64,000 bases of DNA. It comes from Microbulbifer sp. MKSA007 (GTDB taxonomy: Bacteria > Pseudomonadota > Gammaproteobacteria > Pseudomonadales > Cellvibrionaceae). A program made the translations under genes and the position numbers. Positions 1 to 8,984 of the stretch are shown one piece after another. The stretch's first letter is position 1, and each line of letters begins with the position of its first letter. The notes beneath the pieces are model-generated. The model saw only the letters and a program-made list of their open reading frames with translations. It was not told where the DNA came from and searched no databases. The stretch spans positions 620,001-684,000 of the forward strand of contig CP128433.1 of the NCBI GenBank assembly GCA_032615215.1, given 5' to 3'.

Positions 1-568
1 GCGCCAAGGCAATCATTGCAGCCGGCGCTAAAAATGACAGGGCGGCTGCATAAATCATTATGACATTGAGGCTTCCAGTAAATTGTACAAGCTTGTAGCC
101 AACGAAACCGGCGATCAATGTCATTCCAATGACTTTCAGAAATAACATTGCACCATTGCCATCAAGTGCATCTGCCAGTGGAGGGGCTTCCAGTTGGCCT
201 CCTGCGAGTCTTTCGATGACCAAGAGATTGTAGCGGGATACAACAGCTACAATGGCTACCAAAGCGACAAGAGCCAGAAGACCCATTGACGTTATTGCCA
301 TACTGCCCGCTGCTGCAACAGCCATGATTGTTAGAGGGCCAGGCTTAAAAGCATAGAGAAAGTAAAATAACCCCATTTGCCAAAAAGGCTTGGCGTTGTT
401 ACTGGCTCCAATATATTCCAGGCTATCGCGGCAGAGCGGGCATTCGGGACACTGCCCATGGTAATTGGTACTCGAACCCGGAATACACTCGCCACAGAAC
501 TGACGGTTGCAGGGCTGGCACTGCCAGGATGCAGTCTTGCTAGTGTGATAGTGGCAGGAATCAGCCAT
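1..568 (-). CDS. Zinc-ribbon/B-box-like multi-pass membrane protein, truncated by window edge
   Basis: The reading frame opens with ATG at 568 on the minus strand and runs open off the left edge (189 codons visible). The N-terminus is dense in possible metal ligands: C5, H8, C17, C20, C25, C28, H37, C40, C43 and C46, a cross-brace or B-box-like arrangement. It is followed from about residue 65 by long hydrophobic stretches (roughly 65-115, 140-160 and 170-189), so this is a membrane protein with a cytosolic zinc-binding head. The overall plan resembles DUF4013-type proteins, but that is only a resemblance. The C-terminus is missing. It is divergent from the aminopeptidase that starts at 734. 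The function is unknown. Confidence 0.7.
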   Translation of the reverse strand, partial: MADSCHYHTSKTASWQCQPCNRQFCGECIPGSSTNYHGQCPECPLCRDSLEYIGASNNAKPFWQMGLFYFLYAFKPGPLTIMAVAAAGSMAITSMGLLALVALVAIVAVVSRYNLLVIERLAGGQLEAPPLADALDGNGAMLFLKVIGMTLIAGFVGYKLVQFTGSLNVIMIYAAALSFLAPAAMIALA

Positions 569-733
569 TTATTCTTCCCTAACGAATTTCTCTACTTAAT
601 AGTTATTTTGTCTTGGTTCACAGTTTATCTGTCGACTCGGTGGCGGTGCAATCATCAAGTATTTTTAATGTCCTGTTAGAATGCAGGAGAAATACCGATA
701 AAATTGGTACACAAGTTTCAAAATAGGTGTTGT

Positions 734-2023
734 ATGACAAAGGCTATGCATATTCATTTGGTTGAGGGCTTTGCGCCGGAACCCTGGGGAGAATCAGCTC
801 TGCTGAGCTTTGATGGTAGCGCTGCCAATATTCATATTAGCGCTGCGAAAGGCGCTGTGTTGGTTGCAGCGCAGCGAGCTGCCCGAAAGCTCGATGGTAT
901 GGGGGTCAACGATGTTGTCCTCAAAGGAGAAAGCTGGAGCATTGAAAGCCGCTGGGCATTTTGGGCAGGTTTTTTTAACCCGCGTAAATCCAACAAAATT
1001 GACTGGGGGACTGATGACAGCGCCGAGTTAAAAGAACTCGCCGCCCGTGAAAATGCCAGTCGCTGGGTTCGTGAAATTACTAATGGTACTCCTGATGATG
1101 TGTCTCCGCGTGTATTGGCGGAGAGCGCTGCAGAAATGCTGCAAAAGCTGGCTCCCAGTGCGGTAACTTACCGTATAGTTGCCGGGGATGACCTGCTGCG
1201 TGAAGGGTTTGTCGGTATCCATAACGTTGGGCGTGGTAGTGTACGTGAGCCCGTGATGTTACAAGTGGACTTCAACCCGACGGGTGATGACCAGGCGCCG
1301 GTTGATATGTGTTTGGTGGGTAAAGGAATTACTTTTGACTCCGGCGGCTACAGCATTAAGCCGTCCAACAACATGGCCACAATGAAATCCGATATGGGGG
1401 GCGCGGCCATGGTAACTGGAGGCTTGGCTCTCGCAATAGCCAGAGGTCTCAACAAGCGGGTTAAACTCTATCTCTGCTGCGCAGAAAATCTGATCTCCGG
1501 TCATGCCTTTAAATTGGGCGATATTATTAAATATAAAAACGGAGTGAGTGTAGAAATACTGAATACCGATGCTGAAGGGCGCCTGGTGCTGGCCGACGGT
1601 TTAATTGCAGCTTCGGAAGAAGAGCCTCGCTGGTTATTGGATGCCGCTACTCTGACAGGTGCAGCAAAGATGGCTGTAGGTCGGGATTTCAACTCTGTCT
1701 TTAGTTTTGAAGATGAAGCAGCTCAAAAGGTATTGTCTGCAGCTTCTGAGGAAAATGAAAAGGCGTGGAGACTTCCTTTAGAGCGTTTCCACCTTGAGCA
1801 AACCCCGTCCAATTTTGCCGATATCGCCAATGTTGGTATTGAGGGAAGTCCTGGTGCATCTACGGCAGCCTCCTTCCTGGCTCGCTTTGTACGGGATGAA
1901 GGTCGCAATTGGGTGCATATGGACCTTTCAGGCTCTTACCAGCCCAGTGGCAATGATCAGTGGGCGCCAGGTGCTAAAGGGCACGGCCTGCGTACAATTG
2001 CACGCTTCCTTTTGGATAATTAG
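734..2023 (+). CDS. pepB: M17 family leucyl aminopeptidase (PepB-like)
   Basis: This is a cytosolic aminopeptidase of family M17, which removes N-terminal residues from peptides using two metal ions, normally as a hexamer. The metal and active-site signatures are visible: GKGITFDSGG near residue 200 (Lys and Asp ligands) and NTDAEGRLVLAD near 280 (Asp/Glu ligands plus the catalytic Arg). At about 429 residues it matches PepB better than the longer PepA, whose N-terminal domain is larger. The start at 734 (MTKAMHIH) is preferred; an in-frame TTG/GTG-type extension to 704 adds ten residues without family resemblance. A hairpin terminator follows. The pepB assignment rather than another M17 member is moderately sure. 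Confidence 0.88.
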   Translation: MTKAMHIHLVEGFAPEPWGESALLSFDGSAANIHISAAKGAVLVAAQRAARKLDGMGVNDVVLKGESWSIESRWAFWAGFFNPRKSNKIDWGTDDSAELKELAARENASRWVREITNGTPDDVSPRVLAESAAEMLQKLAPSAVTYRIVAGDDLLREGFVGIHNVGRGSVREPVMLQVDFNPTGDDQAPVDMCLVGKGITFDSGGYSIKPSNNMATMKSDMGGAAMVTGGLALAIARGLNKRVKLYLCCAENLISGHAFKLGDIIKYKNGVSVEILNTDAEGRLVLADGLIAASEEEPRWLLDAATLTGAAKMAVGRDFNSVFSFEDEAAQKVLSAASEENEKAWRLPLERFHLEQTPSNFADIANVGIEGSPGASTAASFLARFVRDEGRNWVHMDLSGSYQPSGNDQWAPGAKGHGLRTIARFLLDN

Positions 2024-2052
2024 CAACCGGCAATTTATGCCAAATTCCCTTC

Positions 2053-2084
2053 GAAACGCGCCTAATAGTCGGCGCGTTTCTTTT
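2053..2084 (+). terminator. Intrinsic terminator after the M17 peptidase
   Basis: A perfect 10-bp stem, GAAACGCGCC (2053-2062) and GGCGCGTTTC (2071-2080), encloses an 8-nt loop and is followed by TTTT. It lies 30 nt after the aminopeptidase stop codon. Confidence 0.8.
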
Positions 2085-2255
2085 ACCTCTCCCTTAATAC
2101 CTATAAGTCATTAAAAAAATTGTACTCCAGCTGATATTCGGGATATTAGTAGAGTTCTGCTAATTGAGGTATTTCGGTTCTGGTTCGTTAGCAGATACTT
2201 GGGCCTGGAAGCTTTTGCCAGGTGAATAAGATAATCAGTGATTCGGTGAGCGGTA

Positions 2256-3410
2256 ATGAGCACTGCAACCTCTACAAATAATTCGGATTATAATCCAAAC
2301 CATTGTGCCAATTGTCATGCAGAGCTATTGGGGCCCCATTGCTATGCCTGTGGTCAGCCGGTTAAAGGCATGGTTCGTCATTTCTCCTCAGTAATTGGAG
2401 ACTTTTTTGATACCCTGCTTGCTTTTGATTCTCGCACATGGAAAACAATACCCTCTCTGTTTTTTAGACCTGGATTTTTAACCGCTGAGTATTTCTCTGG
2501 TCGACGGGTCCGTTATGTCAGCCCTGTACGCTTGTTTATCTTTCTATGTATCACCAGCTTCTTTGTAACCCAGATAAATAGTGATTGGGCTATTAATTTT
2601 GGAAATGTAGACGTTGAGTCAGTCGATGTTGAAAAAGCGAGCCAAGGTTATAACGACGCCATCGAAGATATTCGAAAAGGCAAAGAAAAGCACGTAAACA
2701 ATAGTTATGCTGTCGCTGTTTTGGAAGATGTTGAGAAAAATCTGATTAGCGAACAAGAGAAGCTTACCGGTGGTTTGCATAAACTCAATGAAGATTTAAG
2801 TGAGATTGATGGAGGCCAGAATGGATCGGAAAACCTTTCTAAAGAGGAACTGGCCTCAGGATTAAATGAGACTATTAGTGAGTTAGATAGAGAGTTTCTT
2901 CAAGTTGATTGGCTTCCCAAACCATTAGAAGATTGGGTTAACCGTAAAGTAGAGAGCGCCCATAAAAATGTAGAAAGGGTGACCGATGATCCAAATCGTT
3001 TCAAAAAAGCTTTCTTGGGAGCTCTTCCGTCAACTCTTATAGTCATACTGCCAATATTTGCCATGATGCTGTGGGTGCTTTACGTCTTTAAACGCAGACT
3101 TTATATGGAGCACCTGATTGTAGCGTTACACAGCCAGGCTTTTATCTGCCTGAGTATTCTGATTGGCAACCTTTTTTATAGTATAAGTAGTCAACTGGAA
3201 GGGTACGCATTTATATCCTCATCTCTTAATAGCCTGATGGCACTATTAGTTCTTTGGGTTCCTGTATATCTTTTTTGGATGCAAAAGCGTGTATATCAGC
3301 AGGGTTGGTTCATGACATTGTTTAAGTATTCTTTTTTGGGGTTGGCCTATCTAGTTTTATTATCTGTTGGTGCGGCTCTTACTGTATTTTGGAGTTTGGC
3401 AGAGTTATAA
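2256..3410 (+). CDS. DUF3667 membrane protein, first of three tandem paralogues
   Basis: A 384-residue protein of the DUF3667 type, whose function is unknown. It starts with a zinc-ribbon knuckle pair (C17, C20, C29, C32), followed by a conserved block ending in YVSPVRLFIFL that probably forms the first membrane segment (about 85-105). Next comes a charged, coiled-coil-prone loop (about 110-245) and four hydrophobic segments from about 258 to the C-terminus. It shares nearly identical N- and C-terminal blocks with the two genes that follow, while the central loop differs. This points to tandem duplication followed by divergence of the loop. It could form an envelope-spanning complex with its paralogues, but nothing in the sequence says what it does. 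Confidence 0.85.
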   Translation: MSTATSTNNSDYNPNHCANCHAELLGPHCYACGQPVKGMVRHFSSVIGDFFDTLLAFDSRTWKTIPSLFFRPGFLTAEYFSGRRVRYVSPVRLFIFLCITSFFVTQINSDWAINFGNVDVESVDVEKASQGYNDAIEDIRKGKEKHVNNSYAVAVLEDVEKNLISEQEKLTGGLHKLNEDLSEIDGGQNGSENLSKEELASGLNETISELDREFLQVDWLPKPLEDWVNRKVESAHKNVERVTDDPNRFKKAFLGALPSTLIVILPIFAMMLWVLYVFKRRLYMEHLIVALHSQAFICLSILIGNLFYSISSQLEGYAFISSSLNSLMALLVLWVPVYLFWMQKRVYQQGWFMTLFKYSFLGLAYLVLLSVGAALTVFWSLAEL

Positions 3411-3430
3411 GGATATATCCTAATAGGATT

Positions 3431-3464
3431 CCAACCATTAAACGTATAAGCGTTAAATGGTTGG
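3431..3464 (+). terminator. Hairpin between DUF3667 genes 1 and 2, no U-tract
   Basis: A 14-bp inverted repeat with one mismatch, CCAACCATTAAACG (3431-3444) and CGTTAAATGGTTGG (3451-3464), has a 6-nt loop. No T-run follows, so it may stabilise or process mRNA rather than terminate it. Confidence 0.5.
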
Positions 3465-3642
3465 TGTTGGTGAAACTGTGCTGTTTAGATGTTAAGTTAT
3501 TCAAACTAGAGAGTTTACTCGCAGCACTGTCTATATTCAGAATATTGTATTGCAAATTTTTATATCCGTAATTCTGTTCAGAAAATTGGACTTTCGATTA
3601 CTGGTGGTAAGTAGTTAAAGGGAATGTCGAAGGAAGTAGATC

Positions 3643-4797
3643 TTGAGTAGTACGACATCAATAGCAAGTGTTTGTAATGAAGATAATAAGTGCGCAAACT
3701 GCTGTACACAGTTGTTAGGTCCCCATTGTTATGCTTGTGGTCAGCCCGTTAAAGGTATGGTGCGGCATTTTTCATCTGTAATCGGTGATTTCTTAGATAC
3801 CTTGTTGGCGTTTGACTCCAGAACATGGAAAACCATACCTGCGCTATTATTCCGACCAGGGTTTTTAACAACAGAGTATTTTTCTGGTCGTCGTGTTCGA
3901 TATGTAAGCCCTGTACGGCTATTTATTTTTCTCTGTATCACCAGTCTTTTTGTAACTCGTTTGAGTGGAGACTGGACAATCAATTTTATGGATGCTGATG
4001 CTTCAAATGAAGGACCTCAGTTAGAAGCGTCGGGTGTCGACCTCCTTTTGCAGGCGGATCGGCCAGTACATACTGAAATTCCTGAACAAAAAGGCCTGCT
4101 AGGAGAAATTAAGAAGGCTGAAATAAGTCTTATCGAAGCTAAAGAGGAGATTGAAGAGGGTATTAAAAGAGGTATTAAAAATGAGATTGTTAAAGGCAGT
4201 GATAAGGGGCGAATAATTTCTCAAGACGACTCGGAGCCGGTTTGGCAGTCATCAGCCAATGATCCAGATAATAAATTGATAAGAATGGATATCAAAGGCC
4301 TACCAAAGCCCATGCAAGACTGGATGGATGCCAAGATTGAAAATGCCAACCAGAATATTAAGCAAGTTACTGAAAATCCAAATCGGTTCAAGAAAGCATT
4401 TCTTAAGACGCTTCCTTATGCACTGTTAATCATGTTGCCAATGTTTGCCATGATGTTATGGGTGCTCTATATCTTTAAGCGTCGACTATATATGGAGCAC
4501 TTAATTGTAGCTTTACATAGTCATGCTTTTATATTTCTAAGTATCCTGATTGGAAATATCTTATACGTGCTAAGTGTTAACATGGCTGGGTATACTCCTA
4601 TAACATTAGCTTTAGAGGCCCTGATAACCTTATTGATTTTTTGGGTTCTGGTTTATCTCCTTTGGATGCAAAAGCGTATATATAGGCAAGGCTGGTTTGT
4701 AACCTTTTGTAAATATTCAGTATTGGGGATGGCTTACTTGTATCTATTATCAATTGGAGCGGTTTTTGCCATCGTTTGGAGCTTGGCTGGATTGTAA
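3643..4797 (+). CDS. DUF3667 membrane protein, second tandem paralogue
   Basis: A 384-residue paralogue of the preceding gene. The zinc-knuckle cysteines sit at exactly the same positions (C17, C20, C29, C32), with an additional C21. The blocks GPHCYACGQPVKGMVRHFSS and FSGRRVRYVSPVRLFIFLCI are shared almost residue for residue. The loop of about residues 112-240 is acidic/basic and unlike that of copy 1, and four C-terminal membrane segments follow. The start is TTG at 3643, preceded by AGGAAG (3631-3636) at good spacing; the ATG at 3624 is out of frame. Function unknown. Confidence 0.83.
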   Translation: MSSTTSIASVCNEDNKCANCCTQLLGPHCYACGQPVKGMVRHFSSVIGDFLDTLLAFDSRTWKTIPALLFRPGFLTTEYFSGRRVRYVSPVRLFIFLCITSLFVTRLSGDWTINFMDADASNEGPQLEASGVDLLLQADRPVHTEIPEQKGLLGEIKKAEISLIEAKEEIEEGIKRGIKNEIVKGSDKGRIISQDDSEPVWQSSANDPDNKLIRMDIKGLPKPMQDWMDAKIENANQNIKQVTENPNRFKKAFLKTLPYALLIMLPMFAMMLWVLYIFKRRLYMEHLIVALHSHAFIFLSILIGNILYVLSVNMAGYTPITLALEALITLLIFWVLVYLLWMQKRIYRQGWFVTFCKYSVLGMAYLYLLSIGAVFAIVWSLAGL

Positions 4798-4864
4798 TAA
4801 CGGTTTTAGCGATATAAATTGATGGACATTTAAAGTTTACAGTTATATATAATCGGAAGATATA

Positions 4865-5911
4865 GTGGGTATTAAAAGTCGAAAGGAAGCCTCGGTAGAG
4901 AGGCAAGATTATTGCTCTAACTGTAATACAATTTTATTGGGGCATTTCTGTTATGGCTGTGGACAGTCAGCAGAAGGTATTGTGAGACGCTTATCAAGTG
5001 TGATTAGAGACTTTCTAAATACCCTTGTGGCATTTGATTCACGTTTGTGGAGAACACTGCCGGCTTTACTGTTATCCCCAGGATTTTTGACGATAGAATA
5101 TTTATCTGGAAGGCGAGCACGATATGTAAGCCCGGTAAAGCTGTTTATCTTTCTTTGCGTAAGTGCCTTTTTTCTGATTCGTATTAGTAGTGATTGGAGT
5201 ATTGCTCAAGAGCAGTCTATCCGTACTAGTGAGAATGTTGCCGCAAAAATGGTTCAGTCATCCACAGGTGATACAGAAAAACAATTTGACTGGGATCTGC
5301 CTGGTGGCAGGAAATTGAAAGTTCGTGGAGCAGAAAATAAGCAAGAAGTATGGTCGATATCTTTTAATCGAGTACTCTCAATTATTGAAGAAAAAGTCTA
5401 TGCCGTAGAAATTATGCCGCAGTCATGGCGTCATTGGTTTGATATCGAATTCAAAAAGGCGAGAAGTAATATTGAGCGAGTGTCGGAAAACCCTACAATC
5501 TTTGCCAAAGCTTTCTTCGGATCTCTTCCTACAATGCTGTTACTTATGCTGCCAATATACTCAGGTATATTGTGGCTACTTTATGCATGTAGAGAAAAAT
5601 TGTATATGGAACATGTTATTGTATCGCTCCATAGTCATGCCTATGTGAGCCTAACGTTGTTGCTAGGAACTGCTATTTTTCTCTTGCAAGAATTTGTTGA
5701 GCCTTTGTTCTGGATGGAAATTTTATGTTATGGGATTTTGCTGCTGCTTTTCCTTTGGATGCCAATAAATTTACTAGTGATGCAAAAGAATATCTATAAA
5801 GAGGGGTGGATCTCGACCTGTATTAAATACTCGGCTTTAAATTTTGTTTATCTGCCACTAATTATACTCTGTACGGTAATGGCCGCATTTTATAGTTTGG
5901 CTGAATTATAA
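4865..5911 (+). CDS. DUF3667 membrane protein, third tandem paralogue
   Basis: A 348-residue paralogue, the most divergent and shortest of the three. The four knuckle cysteines again fall at residues 17, 20, 29 and 32, and the FSSV-RDF and YVSPVKLFIFL blocks are retained. The shortened central loop (about 110-210) accounts for the length difference. Four membrane segments end the protein. It starts with GTG at 4865 with GGAAG just upstream, and lies 67 bp after copy 2, so copies 2 and 3 are probably cotranscribed. The following 290 bp to the next gene are AT-rich and show no recognisable element. Confidence 0.82.
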   Translation: MGIKSRKEASVERQDYCSNCNTILLGHFCYGCGQSAEGIVRRLSSVIRDFLNTLVAFDSRLWRTLPALLLSPGFLTIEYLSGRRARYVSPVKLFIFLCVSAFFLIRISSDWSIAQEQSIRTSENVAAKMVQSSTGDTEKQFDWDLPGGRKLKVRGAENKQEVWSISFNRVLSIIEEKVYAVEIMPQSWRHWFDIEFKKARSNIERVSENPTIFAKAFFGSLPTMLLLMLPIYSGILWLLYACREKLYMEHVIVSLHSHAYVSLTLLLGTAIFLLQEFVEPLFWMEILCYGILLLLFLWMPINLLVMQKNIYKEGWISTCIKYSALNFVYLPLIILCTVMAAFYSLAEL

Positions 5912-6202
5912 ATTTCTGGTTATTCCAATTTGTGATTCTTGATCCAGCTGCGTAATTTTGTTATTTATAATTGTATGATAGATGGATTTCTATTCTAATT
6001 GTTATTAGAAATACGCGGTTTGAAGGTGTTTGTTTTTTGTTTTCATTCAATAGAAAGCAAAATTAATGCCCGCCAGAATTTTACTGTCTCCATAGATATT
6101 CATTAAGCACAGTTTACAATCGCTCTGCCCATAAATTCAGTCTAAGTTACATGAATCTGGATGGGTAAATTTATAGGTGTATTCACTTAAATGGAGGGCG
6201 TT

Positions 6203-6919
6203 ATGTTTAAATCTATATTGCGTGTAGTTATCTTAGGGATTTTAGCTTCTAGCAGTTATGCAGATCCAATTCAAGATTTAAGTATGCAAAACTATGAAGC
6301 GGGTTGGTTTCCAAATTATTGGCAGGGGCAGGGTCCACTGACATGTCGTCGGACTTGTGCAATTTGGGTTGGAGGGGTGCCTGAGTCAGAGGTTGCTACT
6401 GACCTGATAGATGATTTTGAATCTACCAGTGTTTGTAAGGTAACTCGCGACCCTGAAATAATCGAGAAACCTGTCAATGACCCATCATCTCACTGGCTCT
6501 ATGGCAATCAGTTTGACGATAAGTCGGTTTGCTATGTCGGAACTCCTTATGGTGTCAAAGAAGATGATCACTATATGTGTCTGTGTGTATGTAATAAACC
6601 TGACCTGATAGTGAGCCAAATCTATGATCCGATCTGGAATCCTGGAACCGGGCAATCCATCATCGTAGTCGATATCACTAATATAGGTGCTCTGGCAGCG
6701 CCAATCAGCCAGGCTCGCCTTTTAGATATTGATACACTAGCCAACGATGTACAGGCGACGCCTGCAATTCCTGCTGGTGGCACTGTAAGTATTGTATTTA
6801 CTTTGGGTTACTGGGTTTTTGACCCGGATGCGGTTTTAGAGGTAACTGCTGACTTTACCAATCTCGTCGATGAGTGTAACGAAAATAACAATACACTGAC
6901 TTATGCCGAGCAAGGGTAG
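6203..6919 (+). CDS. Secreted CARDB-domain protein
   Basis: A 238-residue exported protein. The start at 6203 (MFKSILRV) is chosen because GGAGGG at 6193-6198 is ideally spaced and because the signal peptide then begins correctly, with cleavage likely after SSSYA near residue 20. The N-terminal half contains several cysteines (CRRTC and CLCVC clusters) that could form disulphides in the periplasm or outside. The C-terminal ~110 residues, from PDLIVSQIYDPIWN to NNNTLTYAEQG, have the CARDB (cell-adhesion-related, Ig-like) pattern ending in the typical DECNENNN. CARDB modules usually occur in larger adhesins or enzymes; here one is nearly alone. A surface or matrix role is inferred. Confidence 0.72.
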   Translation: MFKSILRVVILGILASSSYADPIQDLSMQNYEAGWFPNYWQGQGPLTCRRTCAIWVGGVPESEVATDLIDDFESTSVCKVTRDPEIIEKPVNDPSSHWLYGNQFDDKSVCYVGTPYGVKEDDHYMCLCVCNKPDLIVSQIYDPIWNPGTGQSIIVVDITNIGALAAPISQARLLDIDTLANDVQATPAIPAGGTVSIVFTLGYWVFDPDAVLEVTADFTNLVDECNENNNTLTYAEQG

Positions 6920-6935
6920 TAGTAGATAGGGGGAG

Positions 6936-6963
6936 AGCTCCCGGAACTAAGCCGTAGGGAGCT
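6936..6963. terminator. Weak hairpin between convergent genes
   Basis: A 7-bp stem AGCTCCC (6936-6942) / GGGAGCT (6957-6963) with a 14-nt loop and only TT after it. It lies between the stops of the CARDB gene and the small minus-strand gene. Confidence 0.35.
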
Positions 6964-6981
6964 TTGAGATACTAAATAAGA

Positions 6982-7257
6982 TTAGCTCGAAAGAAACACA
7001 TTAATAACCTGGCAGCTTTCTTTATCCACCGCAGCATTAGGCTGTTCATTACCGACTGTTTGCTCCCCTGATATTTTAGGTAGCACGAGATACATTCGTG
7101 GATAGTCTCGGACTATATAATCTTTTTTATCTGCACTCAGCCAAGGGTATTCAGCGGCAATGGCTGTTACTCCACGGAGTAAAGCGATACCATCTGTGCA
7201 ACTATTAGGAGTAGTAGCTGTGGTGAGCATGGCAAAAGCTAATGAAGAGAAGTTCAT
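6982..7257 (-). CDS. Small hypothetical, possibly exported protein
   Basis: A 91-residue frame starting MNFSSLAFAMLTTATT, a short hydrophobic N-terminus that could be a weak signal peptide. The rest is hydrophilic and carries two cysteines (in NSCTDG and ESCQVIN) that could form one disulphide. AGAG lies upstream of the start codon at marginal spacing. It resembles no family known to me. It is convergent with the CARDB gene and in the same direction as the following membrane protein. It may be a real small periplasmic protein, or a chance frame. Confidence 0.42.
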   Translation of the reverse strand: MNFSSLAFAMLTTATTPNSCTDGIALLRGVTAIAAEYPWLSADKKDYIVRDYPRMYLVLPKISGEQTVGNEQPNAAVDKESCQVINVFLSS

Positions 7258-7354
7258 AATCTCTGCTATCCCAATGGGTCTTCAGACTGACGTTATGTTT
7301 ATTCTGGGGACAGTATAGCTGAGCTCGATTATGAGCAACAGGCAGTTCTATTAA

Positions 7355-7375
7355 AGCGGCCAGCCGAAGCTGGCC
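7355..7375 (-). terminator. UUCG-tetraloop terminator after the DUF3592-like gene
   Basis: Read on the minus strand, GGCCAGC-TTCG-GCTGGCC is a perfect 7-bp stem (7358-7364 with 7369-7375) closed by a classic UUCG tetraloop. GCTTTAAT follows it. It sits 11 nt after the stop of the gene ending at 7386. Confidence 0.65.
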
Positions 7376-7385
7376 ATCTTCTTTA

Positions 7386-8474
7386 CTATGCGTGCTTTAC
7401 AGAGGTTTCTTCGACTTTCACCCAGAGGCGTGTCTCTGTCGGACTAATTAATTTGGACAAAAGATTCGGGGCCACAGAGGTTAGCCCAATAAAACCAACT
7501 ATCGCACGGAGAATAAATGAGTCAAGCCAGTAGATAAGGCCAATTAACAGTATTGCTATCACAAGTGACGGTAGAGTGGCTTGCAAACGAGACCGCTGAA
7601 TATGCTGATAATCCATTGTCTCAGGTAGTTGTTTCTCGATACGCTCTAATGCGTGCGCTTTTACTGTTTGATTTAAGAACTCAACAGAATGGGTCTTATC
7701 CCCGTGCTTGATAGTTATTACATCTGAATTGTGGTCACTGCTAAGTGAATTTATTTCATTGAGAGGGATTCGTGCTGCGGTATTAGGTTTACATAAATGA
7801 TATATTTCTTCAGGGGATTTCCCCGCTTGATAGGCGGATTGAGCAGTTAAAGCCTGTTTTTTCGGGATATCAAAATAGACGAGTTCATCTCCTTCTAAGG
7901 CGACGAGGTAGTTATCATCAATATCAAGCCAGGACGTCTCAGTATAAAAGCCCTCGGGTAGTGCTTTTTTTGATTCCCTTACAAACAAGAAGCTTAAAAT
8001 CCAATATAAGACGAGGCAGATACCTATAGTGATAGGTGCTGCTTGAATCAGGTTTCCTACAGGTGTGTTACTTTCGATATCTCTTTGAGCATTCTGCGCC
8101 AATACATGACCGTAGATGTCGCCCTCTGGAAACCATACTTCGATAGGTTGACCTTGTTCATATTGACTATAAATTCCTTTTGAAACCTCTGCGGAGGATT
8201 CAAAGTCCTCATCTTCATAGTTAAACTGATAGTCAATATAGTAATTTGTACGATAGCGCTTTTTATCTTTGCGGCCCCTGTACTCTTCTTCCTCCTCTCT
8301 TAACGCTACTACTTCAGCATCTAGAGCTTGATGATTTTCGACCCAACTTAATGATTCATTGTTGGCACGAGAGTAATAGTTTGACAGAAAGTAAGTCAGA
8401 ATAAGGAAAACTAAAATACATACTGTACGCACCATCGATTTTCTTTTTTGTCCGGGGGACTTCTGTAACGCCAT
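7386..8474 (-). CDS. DUF3592-like membrane protein
   Basis: A 362-residue protein with one N-terminal membrane segment (about 17-35), an extracytoplasmic stretch containing the YRTNYYIDYQF pattern and a GQPIEVWFPEGDIYG segment reminiscent of DUF3592 domains, a second membrane helix (about 145-165), a soluble cytosolic domain (about 170-295), and two more helices (about 303-345). An acidic EEEEEY stretch precedes the DUF3592-like part. Family function is unknown. The gene stands alone on the minus strand, with a UUCG terminator downstream and a 510-bp divergent region upstream. The DUF3592 assignment is by pattern only. Confidence 0.65.
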   Translation of the reverse strand: MALQKSPGQKRKSMVRTVCILVFLILTYFLSNYYSRANNESLSWVENHQALDAEVVALREEEEEYRGRKDKKRYRTNYYIDYQFNYEDEDFESSAEVSKGIYSQYEQGQPIEVWFPEGDIYGHVLAQNAQRDIESNTPVGNLIQAAPITIGICLVLYWILSFLFVRESKKALPEGFYTETSWLDIDDNYLVALEGDELVYFDIPKKQALTAQSAYQAGKSPEEIYHLCKPNTAARIPLNEINSLSSDHNSDVITIKHGDKTHSVEFLNQTVKAHALERIEKQLPETMDYQHIQRSRLQATLPSLVIAILLIGLIYWLDSFILRAIVGFIGLTSVAPNLLSKLISPTETRLWVKVEETSVKHA

Positions 8475-8984
8475 TTAATACATCCTTACTGTATTTCTTG
8501 TGCTTTTAGGTATTGGTACTTTTGGAGTAATAAGTTGTTTTTTATAGATTGGGAAATTGGTGTGGGTGCAAAATGCAACTGCAGTTTGTTTGGTAAATAA
8601 AACTGAAGGTTAACTCTAAATTAATTTTTATTACTTGACCGGCATCATGGTTGGTTCATTTGCATATTGAGTATTTTCTTAAAGATTATTTTTTATTAAG
8701 TAAAACTTCCTACTTAGGATAAGAGCTGACCAATTTGGTACAAACGGTTTAGGTAATACAAACCTTACAAACATTGAGTAGCTGAATGGTAGAGTTTTAA
8801 TTGCTGTGGGATTTGGACTGACTAGCTAATCTTTTGCCAGCCTTATGAGATTGGGTGGTTCAGTTTCATGGAGGTAGTTCTATGTTGAACTAGTTCAGGT
8901 GAAGTACCAATGTCGTTTTGTGTCGTAAATGTGTCATAGCAGACGCGCCCACTGGAGTACAATTCCCTGTGTGGAGGAGATGCT
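8475..8984. other. Divergent 510-bp intergenic region, no gene recognised
   Basis: AT-rich DNA between the DUF3592-like gene and the GlxA-type regulator. It presumably carries both promoters. A strong Shine-Dalgarno, GGAGGAGA (8973-8980), precedes the regulator. TACAAT at 8958-8963 could be a -10 box, but I see no convincing -35. No RNA gene or long repeat was recognised. Confidence 0.5.

Noticed and set aside
377..679. 100-codon plus-strand frame
   Set aside because: It lies opposite the zinc-ribbon membrane protein, whose cysteine pattern and helices make the minus strand the real one.
3389..3571. 60-codon frame between DUF3667 genes
   Set aside because: Overlaps the end of copy 1 and crosses the hairpin at 3431-3464; no ribosome site or family resemblance.
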